64,000 nucleotides of DNA, from contig CM048849.1 in NCBI GenBank assembly GCA_026545225.1, positions 49,526,336 to 49,590,335 of the forward strand, written 5' to 3'. Each line of letters opens with the position of its first letter. Position 1 is the first letter of the stretch. This document shows positions 12,601-22,611 of the stretch, piece by piece. The notes beneath the pieces are model-generated. The model was not told the DNA's origin, did not search any database, and saw only the letters and a program-made list of their open reading frames with translations. The position numbers and the translations under genes are program-made. The stretch comes from Cornus controversa (taxonomy: Eukaryota > Streptophyta > Magnoliopsida > Cornales > Cornaceae).

Positions 12601-15600
12601 TAAATATGGCAACACATTTTGAAATGAAAAACACTTTTATTGATATTCTAATAATAGAACTCATTCAAGAATAAGAATAAACATAAAACTGGAGTCTTGC
12701 TTTAAGGCTTGATAATGAAGCTATGCTCTAAAATAGCATTGCTAAAAGAAAATGCAAGCTAGAAAAAAGAAGGAGAAGAAAAAAAAACTTTACTGATAGT
12801 ATTTTCTCAGATGCTCGGCATTCCAAGGATGGGCCAACTGCCTTCTTTCCAAGGTTTTCAACCAATATGTGCCTTGTCGTTGAGTTCTGACCACCCTGTC
12901 TGGGCCCTCCCAGTTAGGAGCTAGTTTCCAGTGCCTGAAAGTTTGGTGGCCTGAGTGACTTCACACAGGACTAGGTCACCAGGTTGAAAACTCTTCTGCT
13001 TGACCCTAGCGTTGTAGTACTGGGACATGGCCTGCTGATATGTCGTCATCCGTACTCACACTTGTTCTCTTCTTTTTTCGATGAAGTCAGCACTAGCTCT
13101 TAGCTCCTCCTCATTGCGACTGGGGTCATAGTGCTTATTCCTATGACTTGTTACCTGTCCTATTTCAATTGGAAGGACCGCTTCGCTTTCGAAAGCCAAA
13201 AAGTAGGGCGTTTCTCCTGTAGTGACTTTGGCAATGGTTCTGTAAGCCCATAGGACACTTAGTAGCGGCTCTGACCATACACCTTTGGAGTCTTCCAGGC
13301 GTGTCTTGATCATTTTGAGTATCGTCCTATTAGCCACTTTGGCCTGCGAGTGACCTGGTGAGGAATAATGGTTGTTTATGCCATGCTCGGCACAAAAGTT
13401 CTGGAAACGTTGGCTTTTAAACTGTTTTCCATTATCAGTGATAATGACCCTCGGGACACCGAACCTACATATGATTGATTTTCATACGAAATTGATGACA
13501 TTCTTTTCCCCAATCGTGGCCAAGGGTTCAGCTTCCACCCATTTGGTGAAGTAGTCAATTGCTACAATTGCAAACTCTGTCTGCCTCTTTCCCATGGGTA
13601 AGGGGCCGACCAAATCCATTCCCCACTAGGCGAAGGGCCATGGGGCAACTGTTGGAGTCAATTCCTCCGGGGACTGCTTCGAGACGTTGGCAAAGCGCTG
13701 GCACTTTTCGCACTTTCTAGCAAAGTCCAGTGCATCTTGCTACATAGTGGGCCAATAATATTCCTACCTGATGGCCTTATGAGCCAAGGACCTGCCCCCT
13801 GCATGATTACTACACTCCCTTTTGTGGATTTCCCTTATGACATGTTGGGCTTCTTCCGTCGATACACATTGTAGGTATGACAAGGAGACTCCCTTTTTGT
13901 AGAGGATTCTGTAGATCAAGGTATATCTAGATGTTCTGATCCTTATTTTGCGTGCCTCTGACTTGTCGGATGGTAGCTCGCCATCTCTAATGTACCTGAC
14001 AATCGGATCTGCCCATTCCATGCCCTGGATGACTTGGTTCACTTTACACGGCGTTCCTTCTATTATACTCGGGTTGTCCATACGTTCTACAAGCTCCCCC
14101 CCCCCCCCAGTAGCGACTTCCTGTGTTGTAGCCAATCGAGCAAGAGCATCTGCATTAGAATTTTCACTGCGGGGGACCCGTGTGATGAAAAATTTTTGAA
14201 AGTGGGTGACAAGCTCTTGTACTTTTTGTAAGTAAGATTTCATCTTTGTTCCCTTTGCTTCGTATTCCGCGCGGACCTACTGGGCAACCAGCTGGGAGTC
14301 AGTGTATGCTTTTAGCTACTGTACTTTAAGAACACCGGCTAGTTTCAACCCTGCGATCAAGACTTCATACTCAGTTTCGTTGTTTGTTACCTTGAACCCG
14401 AATTGCAGAGCATATTTGAATGTTTTTCCGTCTGGGGATCTGATCAATGTCCCTGCGCCACTGGCCTGCTCGTTTGACGATCCGTCCACGAATAATTCCC
14501 ATGTGCAACTTAGGTCCATTAGGTCCTCCTCGTTCTATTGGACTGGGCTCTCCTCCTCTTCTTGCTGAACTTGCTCTCTTTTGGGGGGATAGGTGAATTC
14601 AGCTATGAAGTTTGCCAGCACTTGGCCGTTGATCGCCGATCTTGGCTTGTATTGGATGTCAAATTCCCCCAACTCCATGGACCACTTCACAAGCCGTCCA
14701 AAGGTTTCAAGCTTGAAGAGGACTTGTCGGAGTGGTTGATCAGTAAGTATCACAATAGTATGTGCTTGGAAGTATGACTTGAGTTTCCTGGCTGTCATAA
14801 TCAGGGCAAATGCCAGTTTCTCTATCGAGGGATATCTCCCTTCTACTCCTCGGAGCACCCTGCTCGCATAGTAGACTGGCCTTTGCACCCCTTCATCCTC
14901 TCGCACTAGTGCAGAACTGACTGTTGCGGGGGAGACTACCAAGTATACGTACAATTCCTCCCCTGCTTGTGCGCAAGATAGAAGTGGGGGCGAACTGAGG
15001 TATTACTTTAGCTCACTCAAGGCCTGTTCACATTCTGGCGTCCACTCAAAGGCCCGCTTGAGGACCTGTTTGTGGCGAGGGAGATCAGTCGGCTCAGTGC
15101 TGCCACCTTTCCTGTCAGCCTCTAGACTTCTTTAACCGTTCTGGGTGATTTCGTATCCAAGATGGCCTGCACCTTCTATGGGTCGACTTCTATCCCCTTT
15201 TTGCTGATCAAGTAGTCCAAGAACTTTTCGGATGACACCCCAAAAGTGCACTTACTAGGGTTGAGCTTCATTCTGTACCTTCGAAGGATATCAAAGGCTT
15301 CCTGCAAATAATCCAAGTAGCTTACGACCTTCTGGCTTTTGACGAGCATGTCATCAACATACACCTCCATGTTTATGTCAATTTGCTCTTTAAACATTCT
15401 GTTCACCAGCTTTTGATAGGTTGCGCCGGCATTCTTTAAGCCGAATGACATTACTGTGTAGCAGTACAACTCATTTTCTGTTATGAATGACGTCTTTTTT
15501 TGGTTTGATGGCCACATTGCTCATACCCAGCCGTTCCTTCCACTAGCATATCAATCCGTGGAAGGGGGAAACTGTCTTTCGGACATGCTTTATTTAGATA

Positions 15601-18600
15601 AGTGAAGTCGACACATAAGCGCCACTTACCGTTGGACTTTTTAACTAGGACTACGTTTGCCAACCAGTCCGGGTAATTGGTTTCCTATACGAAATTAGCC
15701 TTTATTAGTTTATCTACCTCATCATAGATTGCCAAATTTCTTTCTGGGGCAAAGGTTCTCCTCTTCTGCCTAACAAGCTTGGCAATTGGGTCGACGTTCA
15801 ACCGGTGTATGACAATGGTTGGATTAATTCCGGGCATGTCCTCGTGGGACTAGGCAAACACATCATTGTTTGTTCTGAGGAATCAGACAAGCTCATCCCT
15901 AGAAGTGGGTGAGAGTGATGACCCTACGCTTACCTTTTTTCCTGCATCTTGTTCATACAAGTGAACTTCAACTAGCTCTTCCATCGATTTCGTATGGTGG
16001 ACTTCCTCTTTCTCTTCCACTTCTAGGCCCTCTATACTCAGAGTTTCTGATACCTTCCTCTCCTTCAGGGAAGTGGTATAACATTCTCGGGCAGTGGTCT
16101 GGTCTCCTCTTAGCTCTCCAACACCGCAGTTAGTGGGCAACCGAACGAGGAGATGATAGGTGGAGGTCACTGCTCTTATGGCATTCAACGTAACCCTTTC
16201 CAGAATGACATTGTATGTGGTTTGGCAGTCTACCACGAAGAAGGTCACCATCTTAGTGACTTGCTTGGGACTTGAACTAGCAGTGACTGAGAAATCAACA
16301 TTGCTTAGTGGAAGGAGCTTCTCTCCAGAAAAACCAATGAGTGGAGATTTAGTAGGCTTGAGTTTATTCGTTTCGATCTTTATTTGATCAAATGCGCCTG
16401 TAAACAGGATGTTAGCGGAACTGCCGTTGTCAATTAACATTTGCCTAATTGTGAAATTGGCGATAATCAACGTGACCACAAGGGCATCGTCATGGGACTG
16501 CTGAATTTCCCTTGCGTCAGCCTCCGAGAAAGTGATGGCTTGATCATCCAATCGAGGGCACTTGGTGGGCGATTGGCTCACCTCCCTTACTTCGGAGAAA
16601 CTTCTGATTTTTCTTCCATGTGCTTTGCGAGGCGCATTGGATTCTCCGCTGCCTCCGATTCCATTGGATATAACTCTGATTTCCCCCAATGGAGGATTTC
16701 TCCGAGTAGTGTCTTCTTTACCGTCCTGTGTGCGGTTCTGTGCTCTCCGTCCATCGCCTGCCACAAACCTCCGCAGTTAGCCCCTCTGAATCAGACTTTC
16801 AATATGCCTTTTCAAATCTATGCACTCGTCAATATCGTGCCCATAGTCGCGATGGAACCTACAATACTTGTCGCGGGACGTCTTAGAGGGATCAGATTTT
16901 AACTTTGAAGGTCATGCCACCGTCGGGTCATCCTGGATGTGGAGGAGGATTTGACTTGTCGATGTGTTCAAAAGGGTAAAATTGAATCCTTTATCACAGC
17001 GCAATGTCCTATCGCTTTACTCTTGTGACGTTCTGTCATACTTGGAGTTTCGTTCCTCCTTACTGGATGCGCAATGTCCTATCGCTTTGCTCTTGTGACG
17101 TTCTGTCATACTTGGAGTTTCGTTCCTCCTTACTGGATTGTCCTCCTTTTTCCTGTTTGTCTTTTTATCATTATCTCCTTTTTCCATCCGAGCATCAAGG
17201 GCATCTTTAGCATTCATGTACTTTTGAGCTTTTATAAGTAATTCGGACATGCTTTCGGGAGGGTGCTTGGATATTAAGTATAGGAATTTGGAGGGTAGCA
17301 GGCCTCCTATGAATGTCGTAACCGCTACCTTGTCTTCCAGGGCATCCACTTGTAACATCTCTCTGTTAAATCGGTTGATGTAGTCTCGCAACGATTCTCC
17401 CTTAGTCTGTCTCACATTCAGGAGATAGGTAGCAAGCTTCCTATGTCTTTGGGCGGCGATGAAATTGCCAACAAATAGCTGACTCGATTTTTTAAAAGAA
17501 TGTACAGATGTGGGTTTCAAACTGTTGAACTAGGACCGGGCATAGCCTTTTAATGTAGTGGGGAAGGCTCTGCACATGATTTCATCCGATACTGCTTAAA
17601 GGTGCATTAGTGCCTTGTAGGTTTTCAGGTGATCTAGCAGGCCTTTGGTCCCGTTAAAGCTTTCAACTGGGGGCATCTTGAACCTGTTGGGCAAGGGACA
17701 GTTCATTACCCCTGCGGAGAAAGGGAGGTTGGTTCGCTGGACCAGATCTTCTACTGTAGCAGGGCCCTTCTCCTTTATGGCGTGGGCCATGCTTTCTACC
17801 CTAGCTCTGAGGTCCTGCATCTCCATGTCATAATAGGTAGTTTCCCCTGGGTGCCTTGAATCTCCATGGGTTCGGTTCTTTTCGGGCGGAACTAGATGAT
17901 TGGGGTTCGTCCCACCTCTTACTCGACTCTGAGCTGCGTCGTCCGTTGGACTTCACTGTCTCGCCTAACACCATCCCCTTTTGGATCAACAGGCCTAAGG
18001 TGACTTTGCAATGGTACCGACGCCACAGGAGGGAGGTGCTGCAAAATTGTAGCATTTTGTTGGAGTATCTGTGCCAGACTTTGATTCAAATTCTAGATTT
18101 GGTATTCCAACGCTGCAACACGCCCCTGGTCATTTGGGACTCCGAGGCGTGCCCCAGGGAAGTCCATCTGTCCAGGGGGTTGCATGCCTCCCTTTCCTGT
18201 TATTGGCACGTTGCAGCAGGGAAGATCAGGGGCAACAGGCAGGTCCTGTTCGGCTGGGAGGTCATGGCTGACAGGAGGGTCCTATGCGACTGGTGGATTG
18301 TGACCGGCAGGGGGGTTCTGCCCGATCAGAGGATTATGACCGGCAGGAGGGCCCTGCCCTATTGGAGGATCGTGACTGGTAGGAGGGTCCTGTTCGGCCG
18401 TAGGGTCTAACCCAAATCGTAGGTGCATCATACTTCGTGTGAAACAATCAAGTTTATGTTTTTTCTCACAGACGGCGCCAACTGATGAAGCACAAACTCA
18501 CCCCTGGATTAGTCAAACGCTAACCTGTAAAAAAGACAAACCAAGTGTAATCGAAAGGGCACCGGTGCGGTGCCGGCCGATTACGCTCCGACGATCAAGT

Positions 18601-19892
18601 CAGAAATCGGAAGGGCTTTCAAAGCAGTAAAAGAATTCAGAGGGTATTAATTGTCTCCTTTGGTATATGGACCATCTCTATATTTATAACAGTAACTTGG
18701 GAACGTGTCCTAGTAGAAGACTGTCTCATCAGTTTTTCATACTTATCTGGAGATAGATCTATTAGTATGGACGGTAATATTGATGCTAGACCGGTAAACA
18801 AATCAGTTTCGGAATGGATCAGGCTTGATTCGAGCCAAATCAGATAAGAGTTATGCCCGATCCAGTATCATTTCATAACCCAATGAATTATTTATGATTA
18901 AATTCATATCCGTTTTGTTATTAATCGGATACTCGATTCGAAAATGATATAATTTTTTGTTAAAAAATTTTATGTAAAAAAAGATTAGCGAGTGATGATT
19001 AGGAAAAAAAGGAGAGAAGCATATAAACAACAAAAAAAATAGTAGAAAAGAAAGTATTGGACTTTTTATTAAAGAAAAAAACAATAAAGAGAGACAAAAT
19101 AGAAAAGGAAGAAGAAAATAATGATAAAAAATATTTTAACAATATGTAAATATTTTATATTATAGCATTAGATAATATATTTATAGTATATTATATATAT
19201 ATTATATTATATCCGATTTGTTTAACTAACAGATTATTAGATTCGGATCGCTAACGGATTATCGGATTGAATTTTTCAATCCATAGTATCATGGGCTTAG
19301 AGATCTAATTAGCAACTAATATTCACTCTCTAGAATACTATTCTAGATATTTAAACTCTACTTAATTCCATACTTTTCTAGGATGTTCTCTACTCTACGT
19401 ACTCCTACACCCTAAAACACTCTACAAAAGTTTGGAAGACTCCAGAACTTATTCTCTACACATTCAAAGCAGATGCCATGCAGAGTCCTCCGTAGCTCTC
19501 GCCTGGTGCCTGCGTCACCAAACCTCCATTGGCTGCTGCAGTGATACTTTTGTTTGACTTTTGCGCAGAGAGTTTTGTATTTGATAGAGATATTGTGTTA
19601 TTAAATTCTCTTGGATATTTTGACTTTTAAGGAAAGATATTTTGTGTTTTTAATATAGTTCTCTTCCTAATTTTTTTCTACACTTACAATGGACACCTAA
19701 ATCAGATTTACCGTAGTTGCTTTCATATTTAACCTTTTGATTTGTTATTGGAAATTGCAAAATTTCAGGTACGATTTTGAACCCAAGTTCCTTCGTGATG
19801 TGTCTGCAAAGATTTGCAATAATGTTCGATGGGTAAACCGAGTTGTTCAAGACATTACATCAAAGCCTCCAGCAACAATTGAGTGGGAATGA
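607..19892 (+). CDS. GMP synthase (glutamine-hydrolysing), six exons, complete
   Basis: Converts XMP to GMP using ATP and glutamine amide nitrogen, the last step of guanylate synthesis. Exons: 607-1152, 7422-7672, 7777-8152, 8274-8405, 8492-8667 and 19769-19892. All introns are GT-AG and phases join without a stop, giving 534 residues, the usual plant length. The N-terminal class I glutamine amidotransferase domain shows GICYG with nucleophile Cys91 and the His/Glu pair in YHPE (179-182). The ATP-pyrophosphatase P-loop SGGVDS is at 235-240 in exon 2. The C-terminal dimerisation domain ends in IEWE just before TGA. Introns 1 (6.3 kb) and 5 (11.1 kb) are swollen by retroelements; intron 5 holds a 9.8-kb Ty3/gypsy element in antisense, yet the coding frame is intact. 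Family assignment is from recognition of the protein. That the gene is expressed with such long introns is inference. Confidence 0.95.
1153..1971. other. First part of GMP synthase intron 1
   Basis: No gene is seen. The stretch runs from the donor gtaatt into mixed-composition DNA. A GC-rich patch at 1934-1970 contains the palindrome ggggcgcccc and GAACCCGCCCG-like words typical of repeat ends, and it directly precedes the long LTR. Confidence 0.4.
1972..4551 (-). mobile_element. Long LTR of a Tekay/Del-like Ty3/gypsy element, 3' LTR
   Basis: Read on the minus strand, the stretch starts TGTGATACCC and ends GGTCGTGACA, so it has TG...CA borders. Immediately outside its minus-strand start (4552-4580) is AAGGGGGGTAGAA preceded by TTCGAGGACGAAATTT. 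That arrangement of polypurine tract after a GAGGACGAAATTT string is a common 3' end of plant chromovirus-type Ty3/gypsy elements. The resulting LTR of about 2.58 kb fits Tekay/Del elements, which have unusually long LTRs. No matching second LTR lies in the intron, so the element is truncated. The class is inferred from the end motifs; no coding domain was recognised next to it. Confidence 0.55.
2850..3073. repeat. About four copies of a ~57-bp tandem repeat inside the long LTR
   Basis: The phrase GGCGTGGCCCCAACC recurs at about 2883, 2940, 2998 and 3053, each time preceded by a CCAAC(C/T)TTCTGG-like word and followed by CAATTTCAA-like sequence. Copies differ by point changes and small indels. 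Confidence 0.75.
4552..5940. other. Degenerate interior sequence of intron 1
   Basis: Starts with the polypurine-tract-like end of the LTR element (minus strand). Beyond about 4600 no integrase, chromodomain or other coding domain was recognised on either strand. It is probably decayed retroelement interior or ordinary intron DNA. Confidence 0.4.
5941..6410 (-). mobile_element. Possible retroposon 3' end with A-rich tail
   Basis: On the minus strand the sequence runs through a 134-codon open frame (6005-6409) and ends at 5941-5971 in an A-rich AAAAAAATAATAATAATAA tail. An A-rich tail after a unique segment is what a LINE or retroposed transcript looks like. The open frame matches no family I recognise and is strongly hydrophobic. 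No target-site duplication was found. Low confidence. Confidence 0.3.
8944..9309 (-). repeat. Left (3') LTR of the Tat-type element, 366 bp
   Basis: Plus-strand ends are TGATGAAG and CTCTATCA, giving a TGAT/ATCA terminal inverted repeat. Its first ~274 bases repeat at 18483-18756. The base after its right end is flanked by the polypurine tract (minus-strand CAGGGGGCATC). Confidence 0.88.
9310..9320 (-). other. Polypurine tract of the Tat-type element
   Basis: Minus-strand CAGGGGGCATC directly abuts the 3' LTR start TGATAGAG. This is the expected place and composition for plus-strand DNA priming in an LTR element. Confidence 0.7.
9795..11648 (+). pseudogene. Antisense extra ORF (putative gypsy-type transposon protein)
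   Basis: Runs opposite to gag-pol, between the 3' LTR and the minisatellite. The first exon (ATG at 9795 to about 10338) reads [12 protein letters not shown]... and resembles the plant 'putative gypsy type transposon' domain. A GT-AG intron (about 10339-10429) leads to a second exon, where the frame shifts near 10550 and meets TGA. Later pieces include 10932-11160 and, after a likely intron ending ACAG at about 11244, a coiled-coil-like stretch ([20 protein letters not shown]). TAG at 11547-11549 interrupts it before a tail ending at 11648. An AATGAA-type polyA-like word follows at about 11722. Extra ORFs at this position, often antisense, are known in Tat-lineage elements. The function of the protein is unknown, and this copy is broken. 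Confidence 0.75.
11900..12600. repeat. Minisatellite, about 7 copies of ~96 bp
   Basis: The word GGGATTAATCCATCC (or GGGACTAAG in the first copy) recurs with its GAT/GAC at 11965, 12061, 12158, 12254, 12350, 12445 and 12525, so the period is 96-97 bp with a shortened last copy (80 bp). Each unit also carries CATCAAAGGCCCTCT and a CCC(G/C)TAGGGTTATGCC-like word. It separates the end of integrase from the end of the extra ORF, the non-coding region where Tat-type elements are known to build tandem repeats. Confidence 0.92.
12790..14243 (-). pseudogene. Integrase region of the Tat-type element
   Basis: The minus strand shows the end of RNase H ([20 protein letters not shown]), then an H2C2-like zinc-finger region ([16 protein letters not shown] near 13800) and a catalytic-core region with [11 protein letters not shown] near 13440. 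The C-terminus has [11 protein letters not shown] followed by TAA at 12790-12792. Catalyses insertion of retroelement cDNA. At least two in-frame stops, including TAG near 13742, break the frame. Confidence 0.8.
14316..14954 (-). pseudogene. RNase H region of the Tat-type element
   Basis: Two minus-strand frames in tandem. 14535-14954 holds RT thumb/connection sequence ([20 protein letters not shown]), and 14316-14519 holds [19 protein letters not shown], the first catalytic Asp motif (DGS) of RNase H. A stop in 14520-14535 separates them. It sits between reverse transcriptase and integrase as expected. Confidence 0.8.
15176..15663 (-). pseudogene. Reverse transcriptase core of the Tat-type element
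   Basis: Minus-strand frames carry [20 protein letters not shown] (near 15600) and the catalytic YVDDM box at 15347-15361. Between GYE and [13 protein letters not shown] (about 15500-15525) the segment that normally bears the first catalytic Asp is missing, and the reading frame changes. Upstream text is consistent with the preceding conserved LPRIDMLVE block. This deletion alone would make the enzyme inactive. Confidence 0.85.
15883..16764 (-). pseudogene. Aspartic protease region of the Tat-type element
   Basis: An open minus-strand frame of 293 codons. It contains [12 protein letters not shown], the D-N-G-S active-site variant used by Tat-lineage proteases, followed by [13 protein letters not shown] and a [14 protein letters not shown] block. 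Processes the gag-pol polyprotein in intact relatives. It is the longest uninterrupted part of the polyprotein in this copy. Confidence 0.8.
16765..18431 (-). pseudogene. Gag region of the Tat-type element
   Basis: Likely starts with adjacent ATGs at 18426-18431. The N-terminus is a Pro/Gly/His-rich repeat with DPP and AGHNP words. A central gag domain follows at 17017-17520 ([28 protein letters not shown], in part) and 17596-17826 ([21 protein letters not shown]). Stops at about 17527 and 17597, and a 70-bp tandem duplication at 17001-17140, break it. Forms the capsid shell in intact elements. Confidence 0.75.
17001..17140. repeat. 70-bp tandem duplication inside gag
   Basis: GCAATGTCCTATCGCTTT starts at 17001 and again at 17071, and the two 70-base copies are nearly identical (TTTACTC against TTTGCTC). 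Because 70 is not a multiple of three, it shifts the gag frame. Confidence 0.92.
18459..18482 (-). other. Primer-binding site of the Tat-type element
   Basis: On the minus strand the 5' LTR ends TTCATCA and is followed at once by GTTGGCGCCGTCTGTGAG. GGCGCCGT words at this spot are characteristic tRNA-primer sites in plant Ty3/gypsy elements. The exact tRNA was not determined. Confidence 0.7.
18483..18756 (-). repeat. Right (5') LTR, outer ~92 bp missing
   Basis: Aligns with 8944-9217 of the left LTR from TGATGAAGCACAAAC to CTTATCTGGAGATAG and then loses similarity. The remaining 92 bases present in the left copy (9218-9309), and with them the second target-site duplication, are absent. Confidence 0.88.
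18757..19768. other. Distal part of GMP synthase intron 5
   Basis: No gene is seen. 18776-19300 contains scattered GGAT/ATCCG words and an AT-rich middle, probably a decayed MITE-like repeat. 19310-19560 has clustered TCTAGA/CTCTAC words like those at 22740-22950, suggesting two relics of one repeat family. The intron ends TTTCAG before the last exon. Confidence 0.4.
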
Positions 19893-19929
19893 GAAGACAT
19901 TACATCAAAGCCTCCAGCAACAATTGAGT
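19849..19929. repeat. 36-bp repeat spanning the end of the GMP synthase CDS, period 45
   Basis: AAGACATTACATCAAAGCC and the following bases through CAACAATTGAGT occur at 19849-19884 (coding, ending IE) and again at 19894-19929, directly after the stop codon. The two copies are identical. Confidence 0.95.
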
Positions 19930-20920
19930 ATCAAAGCCCTTATTCAAAGGGAGTTAAAAGGGTATCTCTCTAACGGGGATTCAAAATCTAGGTGGCACAT
20001 TTGATTCAAAGGGCTTCATATTCAACCTCTCCAAAGGGCTAGTTGGTGAATTTGATTCAAATCTATCTCATTGCATCATTTAAACTTGTTCAAAGGTTGG
20101 CAATAATATAATTTTTAGCGGAAAATTTAAGTCCGAATTTAAGTTTTTACGAGAGAGAATTTATACAAAAAAACAAAAAAATTTTGAAAGATTATATCTG
20201 ATCGGTTGGATCTCTCTTTTTCATTTAAACTTGTGATCTTTCTTTTGAACTTGTTTGAACATGTTGGTGTAAATTTTTACGTTTATACTCATTATTTAGA
20301 GATCCTTCGTAGGTCTCTAAAAGTAGGTTTTCTAAAAACGGTAACCAAATTACTTTCTTCAATTATCTGAAAATAGAAAATTTCAAACGTCAAAGGTGCT
20401 AAGATTATTTTTTTTTACGTTACTCCAGAAAATTCTACTCATTCAAAATCTTATACAGTGAGTTATTCGAACATGTCTCATATGGGATGTGGTCCCTACC
20501 GACAACGTGGACTTACCCATCTTCACCTTGCCCTATGCACAACGCCTTAGTCAGCAGACTCAGCACACACTAGGGATCCCAAATCCGTTAATTCATATAT
20601 GTACCTATTGTGTATTAGAATAAAAGAAATATTAAAATCTAATATAGATAAAATAGGAATCTGAATAGAGCAAAAGAAAGTGAAAAATATTATTATAAAG
20701 GGAGGAATCCAGGGACGTAGGATTTCATTTTAGGAGGTGCAGAATAATATGCTAATCATGGAATAGGATAAAGGGATAAATACTTGGAAAAGATGAAATT
20801 TGGCTGAAAATTAAAAAATCAGAGACAAATGAAGCATATCATGGTAGTCTTCTTAATTGAAGAGGAAGAAGAAGATGGGTTTGATTGATGAAAGGAAATA
20901 CAAATTTATTTGAAGAGAAT

Positions 20921-20976
<56 letters not shown>

Positions 20977-21340
20977 AAGAAGAAGAAGAGTAAGAAGAAA
21001 AAAAAGAAAGAGATTTTTAGAAAAAGATAATTTTAGGGGGAGGCATTATATAATATTTTATAAATAGTATGCACATATTTTAAATAAATTAATGGGCCAG
21101 CGTGGGCTGCCCCTGGGCCCATGCTGGCTCCTTCCATGAATGAAATGATTTTTTTATTGTTTTGGATTCTAAACAAGGAAAAGAAATTTTTTTAAATGAT
21201 ACACACATTTGGTCCAAGTAAAAGCTAGTTACCTTTACTTCCCAGGAAATGAAATGATGTTTATGGTGATGGTGATTGTCTTTTGGTGTTGTCGGAAGGA
21301 AGATTATATTAGATAGAGTTCACTAAGCCTAGCTTCTTTT
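19930..21340. other. Intergenic, gene-free
   Basis: No exon was recognised. It probably starts with the GMP synthase 3' UTR. A perfect AT microsatellite lies at 20922-20974, flanked by GAAGAAGAAG-rich DNA. Confidence 0.5.
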
Positions 21341-22046
21341 ATTTGCTGGTAGCTATAAAAGAAAAGGAGAAACTTGTTGCTATTTGATGAGGACTAAAAT
21401 CTTGCTCATGATATTGTGGTAAACAAGCTAGTTGGGTATTGTAATGAATTCTGGGATGAATGTTATTTCTGAAGTTGAAAATTTTTGAATTGTTGCTAAT
21501 TTTCAAAGATATTAATTAGTGGTTCACTTGATCGAAATGAAGTTAAGTTTAATGTTGAAGTAGTGCTTCCTTTTTCATGAATGTATTGTATGTTATAGCT
21601 AGCCTAAGGTATTTATAATTAATGGTAGTGTTAAGTGTTATATTATAGGATAAGGTATTTATAACATCCCAGAATTCAAGCTGGGAGGATTCAAGTTACG
21701 TATTATAATTTATAATGGTAAGGTTATATATAGCAAAAGTTGTTTTTGAAATGGTAATTTTGTATTTATAATATCTTTTGAGGATTGTTTTTGAAGTATT
21801 ACTTTTTATCCATTGTTTTTTTTATCTCTGTTTGAGGATTGTTTTTAATAGTAATGTTATAGCATAAGGTATTTATAATATCTTCAAGGATTGCTTTTTA
21901 TAGAATTGTGTTTTATATCTGTTTGAGGATTCAATAGCTCTAGCTTTGGTGAAAAATAACTGGTTGATACATTGGTACGTTTGTCGACTTTTCTACTACA
22001 AAGGTACGTCATTAACTAATATTTTTATTTATTTTTGTGCATGCAG

Positions 22047-22342
22047 AATACGAAATGGTGAACACTCTTCATATTGCTGTTGAGGATCTTCTATTCTTGG
22101 TCAATATTGTCGAACTATCTGCCATATATATCCCTTATGTCCATGATGACATACTCGGTCAGACTCAGACAGTGCCATGTGGCCACCTCTTTCATCTCCA
22201 TTGTCTTGGTATACATATGATTTCGAAAGAGTATTGGTATTATTGCCCAGCTAGTTGTGGAAATTTCACTGCGTATGATAAACATGTAATACCATTTCCA
22301 CCTGGAATTGAACCGGAAAAAGGAGAAACTTGTTGCACTTGA
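22047..22342 (+). CDS. RING-like exon, partial or decayed gene
   Basis: An open exon after an acceptor TGCATGCAG. It encodes VPCGHLFHLHCLGIHM followed by YWYYCPASCG, which resembles the C-H-H-C...C-C second half of a RING-H2 finger, normally an E3 ubiquitin ligase zinc site. The expected first Cys pair is not present (LFLVNIVEL stands where CxxC would be), and CPASC has an extra residue compared with CPxC. It ends FPPGIEPEKGETCCT. The upstream exons were not found. It may be a fragment of a RING gene or a degenerate copy; function not assigned. Confidence 0.4.
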
Positions 22343-22611
22343 TGAGGAGTAAAATCTTGCTCCTGATATTGTGGTAAGAAAGGTAGTTGGGTATTGTAAT
22401 GAATTCTGGGATGTTATTTCTGAAGTTGAAAATTTGCTTATTGCTCCTAATTTCCAAAGATATTAGTGGTTCACTGGCTTGAAGTTTAGTTTAATGTTGA
22501 TGCCGCCTTCAAGAGTGGTTTGGGTATTGCATATATGTGTGGACTAGTAGTTGGGGGATGACAAAGGATGTTTAATCAAGAATGCTTTCTTTTTCATGAA
22601 TATTGTTATAG

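Larger units (their letters stand above)
8944..18756 (-). mobile_element. Tat-type Ty3/gypsy LTR retrotransposon in GMP synthase intron 5
   Basis: A 9.8-kb element in antisense to the host gene. Landmarks on the minus strand from right to left: 5' LTR (18483-18756, outer end lost), primer-binding site, gag (from about 18431), protease, reverse transcriptase, RNase H, integrase ending at 12790, 96-bp minisatellite, opposite-strand extra ORF (9795-11648), polypurine tract (about 9310-9319) and 3' LTR (8944-9309). The order PR-RT-RH-INT and the extra ORF between integrase and 3' LTR fit the Tat lineage. The two LTRs differ at very roughly one site in ten by eye. Coding regions contain many stops, a frameshift and deletions, so this copy is old and inactive. 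Confidence 0.9.
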
